The position numbers were made by a program, and so were the translations under genes. The notes beneath the pieces are model-generated. The model saw nothing but the letters and a program-made list of their open reading frames with translations. It was not told where the DNA came from and searched no databases. This document shows positions 1 through 8,407 of a stretch of DNA of 64,000 nucleotides, piece by piece; the stretch's first letter is position 1; every line of letters starts with the position of its first letter. The stretch comes from JAGOPY01 sp964619555 (GTDB lineage: Bacteria; Bacteroidota; Bacteroidia; Bacteroidales; JAGOPY01): contig CAZUDV010000007.1 in the NCBI GenBank assembly GCA_964619555.1, positions 124,001-188,000 on the forward strand. Direction: 5' to 3'.

Positions 1-359
1 TGGAATTCTTCATGGGTATAAACCCCAAGCGGGATTGGCAGCTCGCTTCCGTATTTTGAAAACACCAGCCCGAGTACGTACTTAAGCCCAACATTGGCAA
101 TTTTTAGGCCGGTGGTGTTCTTATTATTCTGAATGATCAGGTTGCCCAACTCGTCTATACCCCAGAAGCTCAAATCATAAAGATCGTTTGATAGTTCAAC
201 GGATTGCATCATGGATGGGTACTGTGCCTCTGACTGGAAGTTTTGAGGAAAATCCAGCAATGACAGTGAAAGCCTGAGTTTGTAAGTGGTTGTGTCCTGC
301 CCGATTGTGAAATGCACGGAAAAGGCCAGAACGATAAGCATTAAAGCTGTTTTTTTCAT
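1..359 (-). CDS. Secreted protein of unknown function, 3' end beyond the window
   Basis: Reading on the minus strand from the ATG at 357-359, the frame stays open for 119 codons to the left edge of the window, so the C-terminus is missing. The product starts MKKTALMLIVLAF and has a clear signal peptide probably cleaved after a Gly-Gln pair near residue 21. The mature part contains SFWGIDELGNLII and a segment rich in Leu and Ser near residues 29-36, but I recognise no family. The gene lies downstream of the oxaloacetate-decarboxylase-like gene on the same strand with about 180 bp between them, so it may have its own promoter. Envelope or secreted location is inferred from the signal peptide only. 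Confidence 0.7.
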   Translation of the reverse strand, partial: MKKTALMLIVLAFSVHFTIGQDTTTYKLRLSLSLLDFPQNFQSEAQYPSMMQSVELSNDLYDLSFWGIDELGNLIIQNNKNTTGLKIANVGLKYVLGLVFSKYGSELPIPLGVYTHEEF

Positions 360-543
360 GGTTTAAGGATTTATTGGTATTAACACTAATAAAAGGGTGT
401 GTTTACCCTGGTTTTCAGAGAATAACAGTTAAAAATTAAATGAAAATAAAATAGAAGATGACCTGGCCAATTATTGATAACAAGTCATGAAGAAAATTGT
501 TCACCGGTTTACCGGACCGGAAAGAAGTCAATCAGATTTCCGC

Positions 544-2358
544 TCACTTCTTCTTCTGTTTGTCAGGTTTGGCGGGCATTTTTTTCTCCCTGATCCGAAA
601 GAGCAGTTCCCCTTTCTTTACTAATGCCGCCTGTTGGACGATGGTTTCAAAGATCTCACCGTCACAAGGGCTGAGGATCTCTTCTATGTTCGAAGAGGTT
701 TGCAGGTAACACAACCGGTTGCCCCTGGATACATTTTCACCTGGCGTCGAATACTCGGTATCTTCCCCGAAAAGATTATAAATGATCTGTCCTTTATAGG
801 GTGCTACTATATTCCGGATATCGGGATCGGCCGGCTTTTCCTGTTTTACCGGTGCTGGCTGCTGGGTTTCAGATAGCAATACAAAGTTTCTGGCAGCCGT
901 TTCCTTCGCCTTTGCCAGTTCATTTTCGAACCTAGTCTTTGCAATGCCGGTTCTATAATCCCTGTATTGTTTGTCATGCATGGCAAGTTCGAAGAGCTCT
1001 TCATCGTCTTGTCCATATTCCCAGCCTTTTTCTTTCATTTCCTGGCGATATTTATCCAGTTCATCGGGGTAAGCATCCTGCGGCACTCCTTTATAAAATT
1101 CCCTGCCCTGCGATTCGGCCAGCTTGATGATCTCGGGTGCCAATGGGCCCGGAAGTTTGCCGGCCCGGCCCAGGATCATGTCCCAGGTGTTATTGTCGAT
1201 CATGGTATATCTTTCCTTGCCACCAGCCATCTGAAGGATATTCATGATGGCCATGTTCTTCACATATTGGCTGAAAGGTGTTACCAGCGGTGGATAGCCA
1301 AGCTTCGGCCAGATGAATTCCACCTCATTGAACATCCTCACCATGAGCTCGTCTTCGGTCAGTTCCGCCTGGCCCCTGCCATGAAGGGAAGCGTTTATGC
1401 TGCGATGGGCTCCTTTCAGGTCTGCCATCAGGCTGCCCATCATGCCGCCGGGCAAACCACTGCCGATGAGCAGGGAAGACAGTTGTTTGTTCCTGGGATC
1501 GATGAAATAACCGAGAAAATCGTCGATAAACTGCTGGGTCAGGGAACGCACCTTCATGTAGGCATTCATATTTATCTCCGGAACGTCGAAGCCTGCATCC
1601 TTCATCATGACCTGTACCGACAGGAGGTCCGGATGCACCATGCCCCAGCTGAGCGGTTCCATGGCCACATCCAGGTAATCGGCTCCAGCCCTGGCGACTT
1701 CCAGCATGGAGGCCATGGAGAAACCCGGTCCAGAATGGCCATGATACTGCACCACCATCCCAGGGTATTTTTGCTTGATGCGTTTCACCAGGTTCCCCAG
1801 CATGACCGGCCGCCCAATACCCGCCATGTCTTTCAGACAGATCTCCTGGGCGCCGTATTCTGCCATTTTATCCACCACCCCCAGGTAATATTCTACCGTG
1901 TGAACCGGGGAAGAGGTTATGGATAAGGCAGCCTGGGAGATCATTCCAGCCTCCCTTGCATATTTGATGGACAGTTCCAGGTTCCGGTGATCGTTCAGAC
2001 CGCAAAAAGACCTGGAAATATCGACGCCCTGCGCTTTCTTTACCTTGAACATCAGTTTCCTTACATCAGCCGGTACAGGGTACATACGGATCCCGTTCAG
2101 GGCACGTTCCAGCATCTGAGTCTGAATACCTGCCTGGTTAAATGGTTTGGTCCAGGCCCTGACTGCCGGGTTTGGGTTTTCGCCAAAAAGCAGTTGAACC
2201 TGCTCAAATGCCCCGCCATTCGTTTCTACCCTGTCGAAACATCCCATTTCGACAATACCCGGCGCCACAGCCACAAGCTGTTCCATACGGGGCTGGTATT
2301 TACCGGACGACTGCCACATATCCCGGTATACCAGGCAAAACCTGATCTTCCTTTTCAT
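544..2358 (-). CDS. Oxaloacetate decarboxylase alpha / pyruvate carboxylase B-like carboxyltransferase with degenerate biotinyl domain
   Basis: This 604-residue protein has the layout of OadA/PycB: an HMGL-like TIM-barrel carboxyltransferase domain (about 1-300), the conserved PYC/OADA domain, an Ala/Glu-rich linker near 490-515 and a C-terminal biotinyl/lipoyl-like domain (about 515-595). Active-site elements are visible: the RDxxQS motif near residues 12-17, Lys176 in CLKDMAG (the lysine carbamylated in pyruvate carboxylase) and the metal-binding HxH at 206-208. The family normally moves carboxyl between biotin and pyruvate/oxaloacetate. The C-terminal domain lacks the biotin-accepting AMKM: the aligned positions read LQTSS (about 552-556), so no lysine is available. 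It must therefore borrow a separate carrier, or act without biotin. A stand-alone biotin carrier is encoded at 47069-47578. The ATG start is preceded by an AT-rich spacer. Confidence 0.85.
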   Translation of the reverse strand: MKRKIRFCLVYRDMWQSSGKYQPRMEQLVAVAPGIVEMGCFDRVETNGGAFEQVQLLFGENPNPAVRAWTKPFNQAGIQTQMLERALNGIRMYPVPADVRKLMFKVKKAQGVDISRSFCGLNDHRNLELSIKYAREAGMISQAALSITSSPVHTVEYYLGVVDKMAEYGAQEICLKDMAGIGRPVMLGNLVKRIKQKYPGMVVQYHGHSGPGFSMASMLEVARAGADYLDVAMEPLSWGMVHPDLLSVQVMMKDAGFDVPEINMNAYMKVRSLTQQFIDDFLGYFIDPRNKQLSSLLIGSGLPGGMMGSLMADLKGAHRSINASLHGRGQAELTEDELMVRMFNEVEFIWPKLGYPPLVTPFSQYVKNMAIMNILQMAGGKERYTMIDNNTWDMILGRAGKLPGPLAPEIIKLAESQGREFYKGVPQDAYPDELDKYRQEMKEKGWEYGQDDEELFELAMHDKQYRDYRTGIAKTRFENELAKAKETAARNFVLLSETQQPAPVKQEKPADPDIRNIVAPYKGQIIYNLFGEDTEYSTPGENVSRGNRLCYLQTSSNIEEILSPCDGEIFETIVQQAALVKKGELLFRIREKKMPAKPDKQKKK

Positions 2359-2526
2359 CTTTGTAAAATAATATATCTACAAACCAAAAAATTGATTTGT
2401 GAAATAATTAACAATAATATTGGCAAAATTAGAAGGATTGCCGGATCAAAAGCCAAAAGACAAGAATATTTTTCAATTATCAGGCTGCTGTAATGCCCGT
2501 AAGCTGATCAAAGGCATTATACAGAC

Positions 2527-3963
2527 TCACAGGATGAGTAATTTTTTAATGATACGGCACCGGTCGCTTTTCAGAACAAGGAAATATACACCCGGCGGGA
2601 TATCGGATACATTGGACCGGATCGTCTGTATGCCATACAGTGTTTCACCTGAAATCAATTCCCTGATCGGCAATCCCAGGGCATTGTATACGGATAGGCC
2701 GACCGTTAACGGTTCAGGGGTAACAATTTGAATGGTCAGTTCAGAAAAGCAGGGATTGGGAGAAACGTTCAACGAGATACCGGCATTTGGGTGATCCGGG
2801 CTTCCTGAACCGGCAGGGCCCAGTTTTAAGACAATGGCCTCTTCTTTGAACGCCGTGTAAAAAATCGTTCGGCCGGTTGCAATAAATCCGCCATCGGAAG
2901 TGGCATAGCATCCGTAAATAATTTCATCGACCTCCGGGTGACCGTAATTGGCCTGCCATTGCAATTCACCATTCGCATCAATTTCGACGAGATACAAATC
3001 ATAGGAATCGCCGAATGAATTGGAATATCCTGAAATCACGAAATTTCCCTCCTCTGTCCTGTCAATATCAGTTCCCAAATCAACCGAAGGCCCGCCAAAT
3101 GACCTGGTCCAGATCGTATCCCCGTCATCATCGGTCCTCACCACATAAAATGAATAGGAGCCCGGCCCGAAAGACCTGGTAGTTCCGGCAAAAACATAAC
3201 CATCTTCCGTTTCGATCACACTGTTGAAATTATCTTCCTCATTTCCGCCGTATTTCCTGGTCCACAATGTATCGCCGGCAGAGTTGGTCTTTACCGCCCA
3301 ACAGTCGCTGTACTCGGGCAAAGGGACCGAATAGGATCTTCCGGTTACCAGGTACCCTCCGTCGCTGGTTTGAATCACTTTTCTACCATATTCCTGGCCA
3401 GTTCCTCCATATTGACGGGTCCACAGGGTGTCGCCGGTGTAATTCAGCCGCAGGAGCCAAAGCTGATCGGCCAGGGTGAATCCGGTACCATAACTGGCGG
3501 TCACCACATATCCCTGGCCGTTGTCGGGGGTGATATGGTAAGCCTGATCAGCGGAAGGTCCACCGTAAATCCTGGAATCCAGGGAATCCCCGTCTTCTGA
3601 AATCCAAAGCAACCAGACGTCTGACAGGATATAGCCCGCCAGTCCGTAACCGCCGCCCGGAGCCTTGCAAACGGATTCGATCTGTTCCTGGAAGCTGCCC
3701 CCGTACGATCTTTCCCAGACCACATTGCCCTGGACGTCCAGTTTAAGGATGTAAGCGTCATACCCACCGTTGCTGAATGATTTTGTTTTACCTGCAACGA
3801 TATATTCTCCGATCTGGCCTTCGATGGCATAAAATGCCTGGTCGTCTGCTGTGCCACCGTAATGATGCTCCCACAAACTGTCCGGTGGCTGGGCCTGCAA
3901 GATCATGACTGCGAAAATGGTGAACAACCCGGAAATGACCGTAAAAAGCAAATTGGTTTTCAT
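2527..3963 (-). CDS. Secreted beta-propeller-like protein with T9SS sorting domain
   Basis: The product is 478 residues from the ATG at 3963. A longer frame opens with TTG at 4020, but the hydrophobic signal peptide starts at MKTNLLFTVISG. The body is made of about seven repeats of roughly 50 residues with the pattern W-T/E-R-x-Y/F-GG ... DGGY-V/I-x-x-G-x-T/S-x-S-F-G, typical of secreted Bacteroidota proteins predicted to fold as beta-propellers. The last about 75 residues (from PNPCFSEL) match a type-A T9SS C-terminal domain, with the conserved PxGVYFL-like strand near the end, so the protein is predicted to cross the outer membrane by T9SS and be anchored or released there. The ligand is unknown. 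A protein with the same repeat type is encoded at 17107-18561. Confidence 0.8.
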   Translation of the reverse strand: MKTNLLFTVISGLFTIFAVMILQAQPPDSLWEHHYGGTADDQAFYAIEGQIGEYIVAGKTKSFSNGGYDAYILKLDVQGNVVWERSYGGSFQEQIESVCKAPGGGYGLAGYILSDVWLLWISEDGDSLDSRIYGGPSADQAYHITPDNGQGYVVTASYGTGFTLADQLWLLRLNYTGDTLWTRQYGGTGQEYGRKVIQTSDGGYLVTGRSYSVPLPEYSDCWAVKTNSAGDTLWTRKYGGNEEDNFNSVIETEDGYVFAGTTRSFGPGSYSFYVVRTDDDGDTIWTRSFGGPSVDLGTDIDRTEEGNFVISGYSNSFGDSYDLYLVEIDANGELQWQANYGHPEVDEIIYGCYATSDGGFIATGRTIFYTAFKEEAIVLKLGPAGSGSPDHPNAGISLNVSPNPCFSELTIQIVTPEPLTVGLSVYNALGLPIRELISGETLYGIQTIRSNVSDIPPGVYFLVLKSDRCRIIKKLLIL

Positions 3964-4134
3964 AGGATTACTGGTTTGGTTAGAATGCATAAATATAGAC
4001 AATATTTCGATGTATAGCAAGCTATCATTTTAAGGAATCCAGAAGATCAGGCAGACATAGAAACTTCCAATCAGTTATTCAAATGAGAAATAAATTCCTA
4101 ATTTCATCTCCGAAAAGAAATTGATTTAAAGACC

Positions 4135-5196
4135 ATGCCCGCAAAGAAAAAACCCCTGAAAATAGGAATCCTCAGCGCCGGAGGCGATTGTCCCGGCATC
4201 AACGCCGCTATCCGGGGCGTCGGCAAAACCGCCATCGTCGAATACGGCATGCAGGTCATCGGAATATCCGACGGTTTTCTCGGCCTCATCAACCAGGAAT
4301 ATGAAGAACTCACCGAACAGAAGCTTTCCGGAATCATCACGCTGGGTGGCACCATATTGGGTACTTCCCGCGAAAAACCCTTTAAAAAAGGCAAGGACGA
4401 TCCGGGGCAGGGCAATAAGCCTAAACTGATCAGGCAAAACTACAAAGCCCTCGGCCTGGATGCATTGGTATGCATCGGCGGCAACGGCACCCAGAAAACC
4501 GCGGCCATGCTCGTTGAAGAAGGGCTCAACGTGATCGGCATTCCCAAAACCATCGACAACGACGTTTGGGGCACCGATATCACCTTCGGTTTCGATTCGG
4601 CCCTGGGCATCGCCACCGACGCCATCGACCGCCTCCATACCACCGCCAACAGCCACAAGCGCATCATGGTCATCGAGCTGATGGGGCACAATGCCGGCTG
4701 GCTCACCTTATATGCCGGTATTGCCGGCGGAGGTGATGTGATCCTGCTGCCGGAGATCAGATACGATATCCGGATCGTCGCAGACTACCTCGTCCGGCGC
4801 GCAAAGGCTAAAAAGCCTTATTCCATTGTGGTAGTGGCGGAAGGGATCGAAAAACCCAAAAAAGGCAAAGCCGCCACCCATATCGCAGAGAATATCCAGA
4901 TTCTGACAGGCCTGGAGACACGCGAAACAATCCTCGGTTACATCCAGCGCGGTGGCAGCCCTTCTCCCAACGACCGGATCCTTGCTACGCGGTTCGGGGC
5001 AACTGCCGTGGAACTAATAGCTAAAAAGAAATTCGGACTTATGGTGGCGCGGAAAGGCGAGAACATGACTTCGGTTCCATTGAAGGAAGTCGGCTCCAAA
5101 ACCCGCCTGGTGCCGCCGGGTTTTTCCCTCATTGAAAAAGGCAGGAAGATGGGAATTTGTTTTGGAGATAAGTATTGCGGAGGAGAGATCGTGTAG
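4135..5196 (+). CDS. pfkA: 6-phosphofructokinase
   Basis: This 353-residue protein phosphorylates fructose 6-phosphate to fructose 1,6-bisphosphate in glycolysis. Family signatures are clear: GGDCPGINAAIRG (16-28), GGTILGTSR (71-79), GGNGT (115-119), PKTIDND with the catalytic aspartate (137-143), and a substrate-binding MGHNAGWL (183-190). Gly at the position that follows GGN favours ATP, while Lys in PKTIDND (Gly in E. coli PfkA) is the form found in mixed or PPi-type subfamilies; this combination is typical of the mixed-substrate group III. The Asp of the usual GGDG is Asn here, which touches the metal-binding site. The ATG at 4135 fits the family start. The gene is followed by a 7-bp repeat array that may act as its 3' end. 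Confidence 0.9.
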   Translation: MPAKKKPLKIGILSAGGDCPGINAAIRGVGKTAIVEYGMQVIGISDGFLGLINQEYEELTEQKLSGIITLGGTILGTSREKPFKKGKDDPGQGNKPKLIRQNYKALGLDALVCIGGNGTQKTAAMLVEEGLNVIGIPKTIDNDVWGTDITFGFDSALGIATDAIDRLHTTANSHKRIMVIELMGHNAGWLTLYAGIAGGGDVILLPEIRYDIRIVADYLVRRAKAKKPYSIVVVAEGIEKPKKGKAATHIAENIQILTGLETRETILGYIQRGGSPSPNDRILATRFGATAVELIAKKKFGLMVARKGENMTSVPLKEVGSKTRLVPPGFSLIEKGRKMGICFGDKYCGGEIV

Positions 5197-5203
5197 TAAA
5201 TAA

Positions 5204-5335
5204 TGTGGTATGTGGTATGTGGTATGTAATAATTATTAAGGGATTTAGGGGCTATTGACATTACTGGATAGCATTACATACCACATACCACATACCACAT
5301 ACCACATACCACATACCACATACCACATACCACAT
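5204..5335. repeat. Inverted pair of 7-bp tandem arrays
   Basis: The left arm holds three TGTGGTA heptamers (5204-5227). The right arm holds about eight ATACCAC heptamers (5278-5334), the reverse complement word. Positions 5204-5230 and 5273-5299 are a perfect 27-bp inverted repeat around a 42-bp spacer. It lies between phosphofructokinase and the M14 peptidase gene on the same strand, so the hairpin could work as a terminator or a 3' stability element. There is no T-run. Confidence 0.9.
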
Positions 5336-5360
5336 AAAATATAAATTGACAATCCATAGA

Positions 5361-7112
5361 ATGAAAAGCTTAATTTCACTGCTATTTATCCTGTTTCCAG
5401 CTCTCCCCGGCTTCTCCCAGGATGATCCCCTTTTAACTTATTATGAGCGGTCAGGATTCAAATCGACTCCTTCCTATGATGAAACCGTGGCTTATTGCAG
5501 GCAACTCGATGCCGCTTCGCCATTCATCCGGTATTCCACCTTTGGGGTAAGTCCGCAGGGGAGAAAATTACCACTCCTGATCGTCGACGCCGACGGGCGG
5601 TTCGATCCCGCATCGGCCCGCAGGGAAGGAAAGCTGGTCTGGATGATCCAGGCAGGTATCCATCCCGGGGAGATTGACGGGAAAGACGCCGGACTCATGT
5701 ATCTCCGTGATATGGTGATCCACCAGCAATTCCAGGGCCTGCCAAAAAATATCACCATCCTGTTTATCCCCATCATGAATGTGGACGGACATGAACGATT
5801 CGGTCCCCATAACCGAATCAACCAGGTAGGACCGGAGGAAATGGGCTGGCGCACAACGGCCCAGAACCTAAACCTGAACCGCGATTTCCTAAAGGCCGAC
5901 GCCTCTGAAATGCAGGCCTGGCTGAAGCTTTTCCAGCAATGGCTGCCCGATTTTTTCATGGATATCCATGTGACCGACGGGGCTGATTACCAGTATGTGA
6001 TGACTTATGGGCTTGAGACACATGGTAATTTGGATTCCGGATTGACTCAGTGGACCGTTGATAAGCTGATTCCGGTAATGGAATCGAAGATGGATGAAGC
6101 CGGTTATCCTGCCTTTCCGTACGTTATGTTCCGCAGGTGGCACGATCCGAGGAGCGGGCTGCGAAGCAGTGCCGGCGGACCCCGTTTTTCCCAGGGATAC
6201 ACGGCGGCCCAGAACCGGATAGGCCTGCTGGTGGAAAACCACTCACTGAAAGATTATAAAACAAGAGTTACCGGTACGTATAAATTGTTCAAGATCCTAA
6301 GAAACCTGCTGGAAACCGAAGCCAGCTCCATTCTGGAACTGAACCGGCTGGCCGATGAACGGACAGCTTCAGACTCTTTCCGCCAGGAACCCCTGCCGGT
6401 TAATTTTTCTGCTGGAAAAGACAGTGTTTTAGTCGAATTCAAAGGTGTGGAATACGATATTGTGAAAAGCGACCTGACCGGCGGCGATTGGTTCATTTAC
6501 CATCCGGACAGGCCTAAAACCTACCAGGTGCCGTACTTTCACCGGCAGCTCCCAACAGCTTCCGTTCTTCTCCCGGAAGCATATGTCATACCGCCGGAAT
6601 GGACATCCGTTATCGATCGTTTGAACCTGCACGGAATCAAATATGAAGTACTGGATCAAAGTAAAAAATACAAGGTCCAGACATTCCGGTTCCGGGATTA
6701 TTCCTGGCCTAAAACTTCTTTTGAAGGGAGATTTTTATTGACCACTTCGTGGGATACCATCATCACGGAACGGATCTACCCGGCAGGTTCGGTGGTTGTC
6801 CGCACCAATCAGCGCACGGCCAAAGTCATCGCACACATATTCGAACCGGCCAGCCCGGATTCCTATCTTTCCTGGGGGTTCTTCAATGCCATATTCGAAA
6901 TGAAGGAATATTTCGAGACTTATTTTATGGAGGAATATGCCAGGCAAATGCTTACCGAAGATCCGGCATTAAAAGCAGAATTTGAATCCTGGAAAAAGAA
7001 TCATCCCGATCTGGCCGCAAACCAATGGGCTCAACTGGAATGGTTCTACAAGCGTTCTCCTTACTGGGACAAGCAAAAGGATGTATATCCGGTGGGAAAG
7101 GTACTGGAGTAG
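5361..7112 (+). CDS. Secreted M14 family zinc carboxypeptidase
   Basis: The product is 583 residues from the ATG at 5361 (a TTG in frame at 5346 is less likely). A signal peptide ends near PGFSQ (residue 20). The M14 zinc site is visible: HPGE at 101-104 gives His101 and Glu104, and the third ligand is His203 in FMDIHVTDG. NRD near 173-175 is the substrate-binding Asn-Arg pair of the family, and Glu292 in LLVENH fits the catalytic glutamate. The region after about residue 320 is not recognised and is probably beta-rich. It should remove C-terminal residues from peptides or cell-wall stems in the periplasm or outside the cell. It is not obviously in an operon. A second M14 enzyme is encoded at 12532-15165. 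Confidence 0.88.
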   Translation: MKSLISLLFILFPALPGFSQDDPLLTYYERSGFKSTPSYDETVAYCRQLDAASPFIRYSTFGVSPQGRKLPLLIVDADGRFDPASARREGKLVWMIQAGIHPGEIDGKDAGLMYLRDMVIHQQFQGLPKNITILFIPIMNVDGHERFGPHNRINQVGPEEMGWRTTAQNLNLNRDFLKADASEMQAWLKLFQQWLPDFFMDIHVTDGADYQYVMTYGLETHGNLDSGLTQWTVDKLIPVMESKMDEAGYPAFPYVMFRRWHDPRSGLRSSAGGPRFSQGYTAAQNRIGLLVENHSLKDYKTRVTGTYKLFKILRNLLETEASSILELNRLADERTASDSFRQEPLPVNFSAGKDSVLVEFKGVEYDIVKSDLTGGDWFIYHPDRPKTYQVPYFHRQLPTASVLLPEAYVIPPEWTSVIDRLNLHGIKYEVLDQSKKYKVQTFRFRDYSWPKTSFEGRFLLTTSWDTIITERIYPAGSVVVRTNQRTAKVIAHIFEPASPDSYLSWGFFNAIFEMKEYFETYFMEEYARQMLTEDPALKAEFESWKKNHPDLAANQWAQLEWFYKRSPYWDKQKDVYPVGKVLE

Positions 7113-7164
7113 GACGGCAGGACAATTGGACGGGAGCAGGATTTGAAAGGGGAGCGAATGGTTG

Positions 7165-7647
7165 CTAATCGTCAAATATTGACAATTGACCAATGACAAC
7201 TGGCAATTTCTCATGATCCAGCAGCCACTTCTTTCGCCACATTCCACCTCCATAACCGACCAATCGTCCGTCGGAACCGATGACCCGGTGGCAGGGCACG
7301 ATGATGCTGACCGGGTTGGCCCCATTGGCAGTACCAACTGCCCGGATTGACTTGACATCCCCGAGCCTGACCGCCAAATCCTTGTAACTGATCGTTTTCC
7401 CAAAAGGAATATTCAGTAATTCAGCCCATACCCGTTTCTGGAATTCAGTGCCTTGCAGGTCGAGGGGAAGATTGAATTCTTTTCTTCTTCCCGCAAAATA
7501 TTCTTCAAGCTGGCAAATGCAATGAGCCGTCATCTCATTTGTATCCGATTTACCCTCAATCATATCGATAAATAACAATCTTTTAATACCTATCTCGCTG
7601 GTTTCAATAAGGATTACACCTATAGGCGAATCAAAATACACGATCAT
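7165..7647 (-). CDS. ogt: Methylated-DNA--[protein]-cysteine S-methyltransferase
   Basis: This 160-residue suicide repair protein transfers the methyl group from O6-methylguanine in DNA to its own cysteine. The active site PCHRV is at 118-122 with Cys119, after the helix-turn-helix-like recognition segment (FGKTISYKDLA and RAVGTANGANP, with the arginine finger at Arg102). The length matches Ogt-type proteins without an Ada regulatory domain. The last about 14 residues, after the usual LLDHE end, are encoded by a 7-bp direct repeat (7171-7205), so the C-terminal tail appears to have been extended or replaced by repeat DNA. The gene faces away from the thioredoxin-like gene at 7822. Confidence 0.93.
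   Translation of the reverse strand: MIVYFDSPIGVILIETSEIGIKRLLFIDMIEGKSDTNEMTAHCICQLEEYFAGRRKEFNLPLDLQGTEFQKRVWAELLNIPFGKTISYKDLAVRLGDVKSIRAVGTANGANPVSIIVPCHRVIGSDGRLVGYGGGMWRKKWLLDHEKLPVVIGQLSIFDD
7171..7205. repeat. 7-bp direct repeat array inside the 3' end of ogt
   Basis: Five degenerate heptamers follow one another: GTCAAAT, ATTGACA, ATTGACC, AATGACA, ACTGGCA. They lie in the last codons of ogt and specify its non-conserved C-terminal tail. Confidence 0.75.
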
Positions 7648-7672
7648 ATTAGTTGGATCTTCAGGTCTAACA

Positions 7673-7680
7673 CAAATTTA
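7673..7680 (-). promoter_or_regulatory. Possible -7 element of ogt
   Basis: On the minus strand this reads TAAATTTG, a full match to the Bacteroidota -7 consensus TAnnTTTG, 25 bp upstream of the ogt ATG. No TTG is seen at the right distance for a -33 element. Confidence 0.35.
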
Positions 7681-7821
7681 AGTTTTCTTTGGCAGGAAAA
7701 AGTGTTCATCGACCTGGAAATAAAAACACATCGAAATATTTCATTACTTTGCCCTGCAATGCTTCAGCCGATGTTGTATAACTTATAAAGCCCATTGTGC
7801 CCATATAGTAAAATAACCGAT

Positions 7822-8316
7822 ATGAAAAGAACATTCATTTTCCTTACTCTCCTGGTTACCTTCCATTCCAGCCTTTTCTCCCAGACCGAACCTGTCAGGA
7901 TCTACAATCCCGATGCCGATGCAAAATCCGACATTGCCGCTGCCATTAAGCAGGCTAAAGCGGAAAACAAGCATGTCATGCTGCAGATTGGGGGCAACTG
8001 GTGCCCCTGGTGCATTAAACTTCATAACTTCATTGCCGCCGATCCGCAGATCGATTCCCTGCTTAAGGCAGACTACGTAACGGTTATGGTCAATGTCGAC
8101 AAAGAAAAGGATAAGAGGAATTATGACCTGCTGGCAGATTACGGCAACCCTCAACGCTTCGGTTTCCCGGTACTGGTTGTTCTGAACCGGGACGGGGAAC
8201 GGATCCATACACAGGACAGCTGGTACCTGGAACTGGACAAGTCATACGACCGGGAAAAGCTGATGCAATTTTACAGAATGTGGAATGTGGCGGCTGCCGG
8301 GATGAAGAAAATATGA
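7822..8316 (+). CDS. Secreted thioredoxin-family protein
   Basis: The product is 164 residues from the ATG at 7822, with a signal peptide ending near SLFSQ (residue 21). The thioredoxin-fold active site CPWC is at 61-64 inside GGNWCPWCIKLH, the form seen in the DUF255/thioredoxin_7 type of periplasmic disulfide proteins. A conserved Pro that would be the cis-proline is in FGFPVLVV. It probably reduces or isomerises disulfides in the periplasm; the partner is unknown. It converges on the repetitive surface-protein gene at 8407, with a heptamer-repeat hairpin in between. Confidence 0.85.
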   Translation: MKRTFIFLTLLVTFHSSLFSQTEPVRIYNPDADAKSDIAAAIKQAKAENKHVMLQIGGNWCPWCIKLHNFIAADPQIDSLLKADYVTVMVNVDKEKDKRNYDLLADYGNPQRFGFPVLVVLNRDGERIHTQDSWYLELDKSYDREKLMQFYRMWNVAAAGMKKI

Positions 8317-8322
8317 TGCGCA

Positions 8323-8407
8323 GTATGTGGTATGTGTTAATTATTAAGTACTTGTCTTCAATCTTCATCCTTAATAAATACGACATACCACATACAACAT
8401 ACGACAT
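8323..8407. repeat. Inverted heptamer-repeat element (copy B)
   Basis: The left arm reads GTATGTGGTATGTG (8323-8336). The right arm is a run of heptamers TACGACA, TACCACA, TACAACA, TACGACA (8379-8406). The centre (about 8346-8371, AGTACTTGTCTTCAATCTTC) is the reverse complement, with few differences, of the centre of the element at 10778-10870. It lies between convergent genes, so terminator function is plausible. Confidence 0.8.

Noticed and set aside
967..1926. 319-residue plus-strand ORF
   Set aside because: It is antisense to the well-supported OadA/PycB-like gene, has no recognisable domain, and its composition follows the codon structure of the opposite strand.
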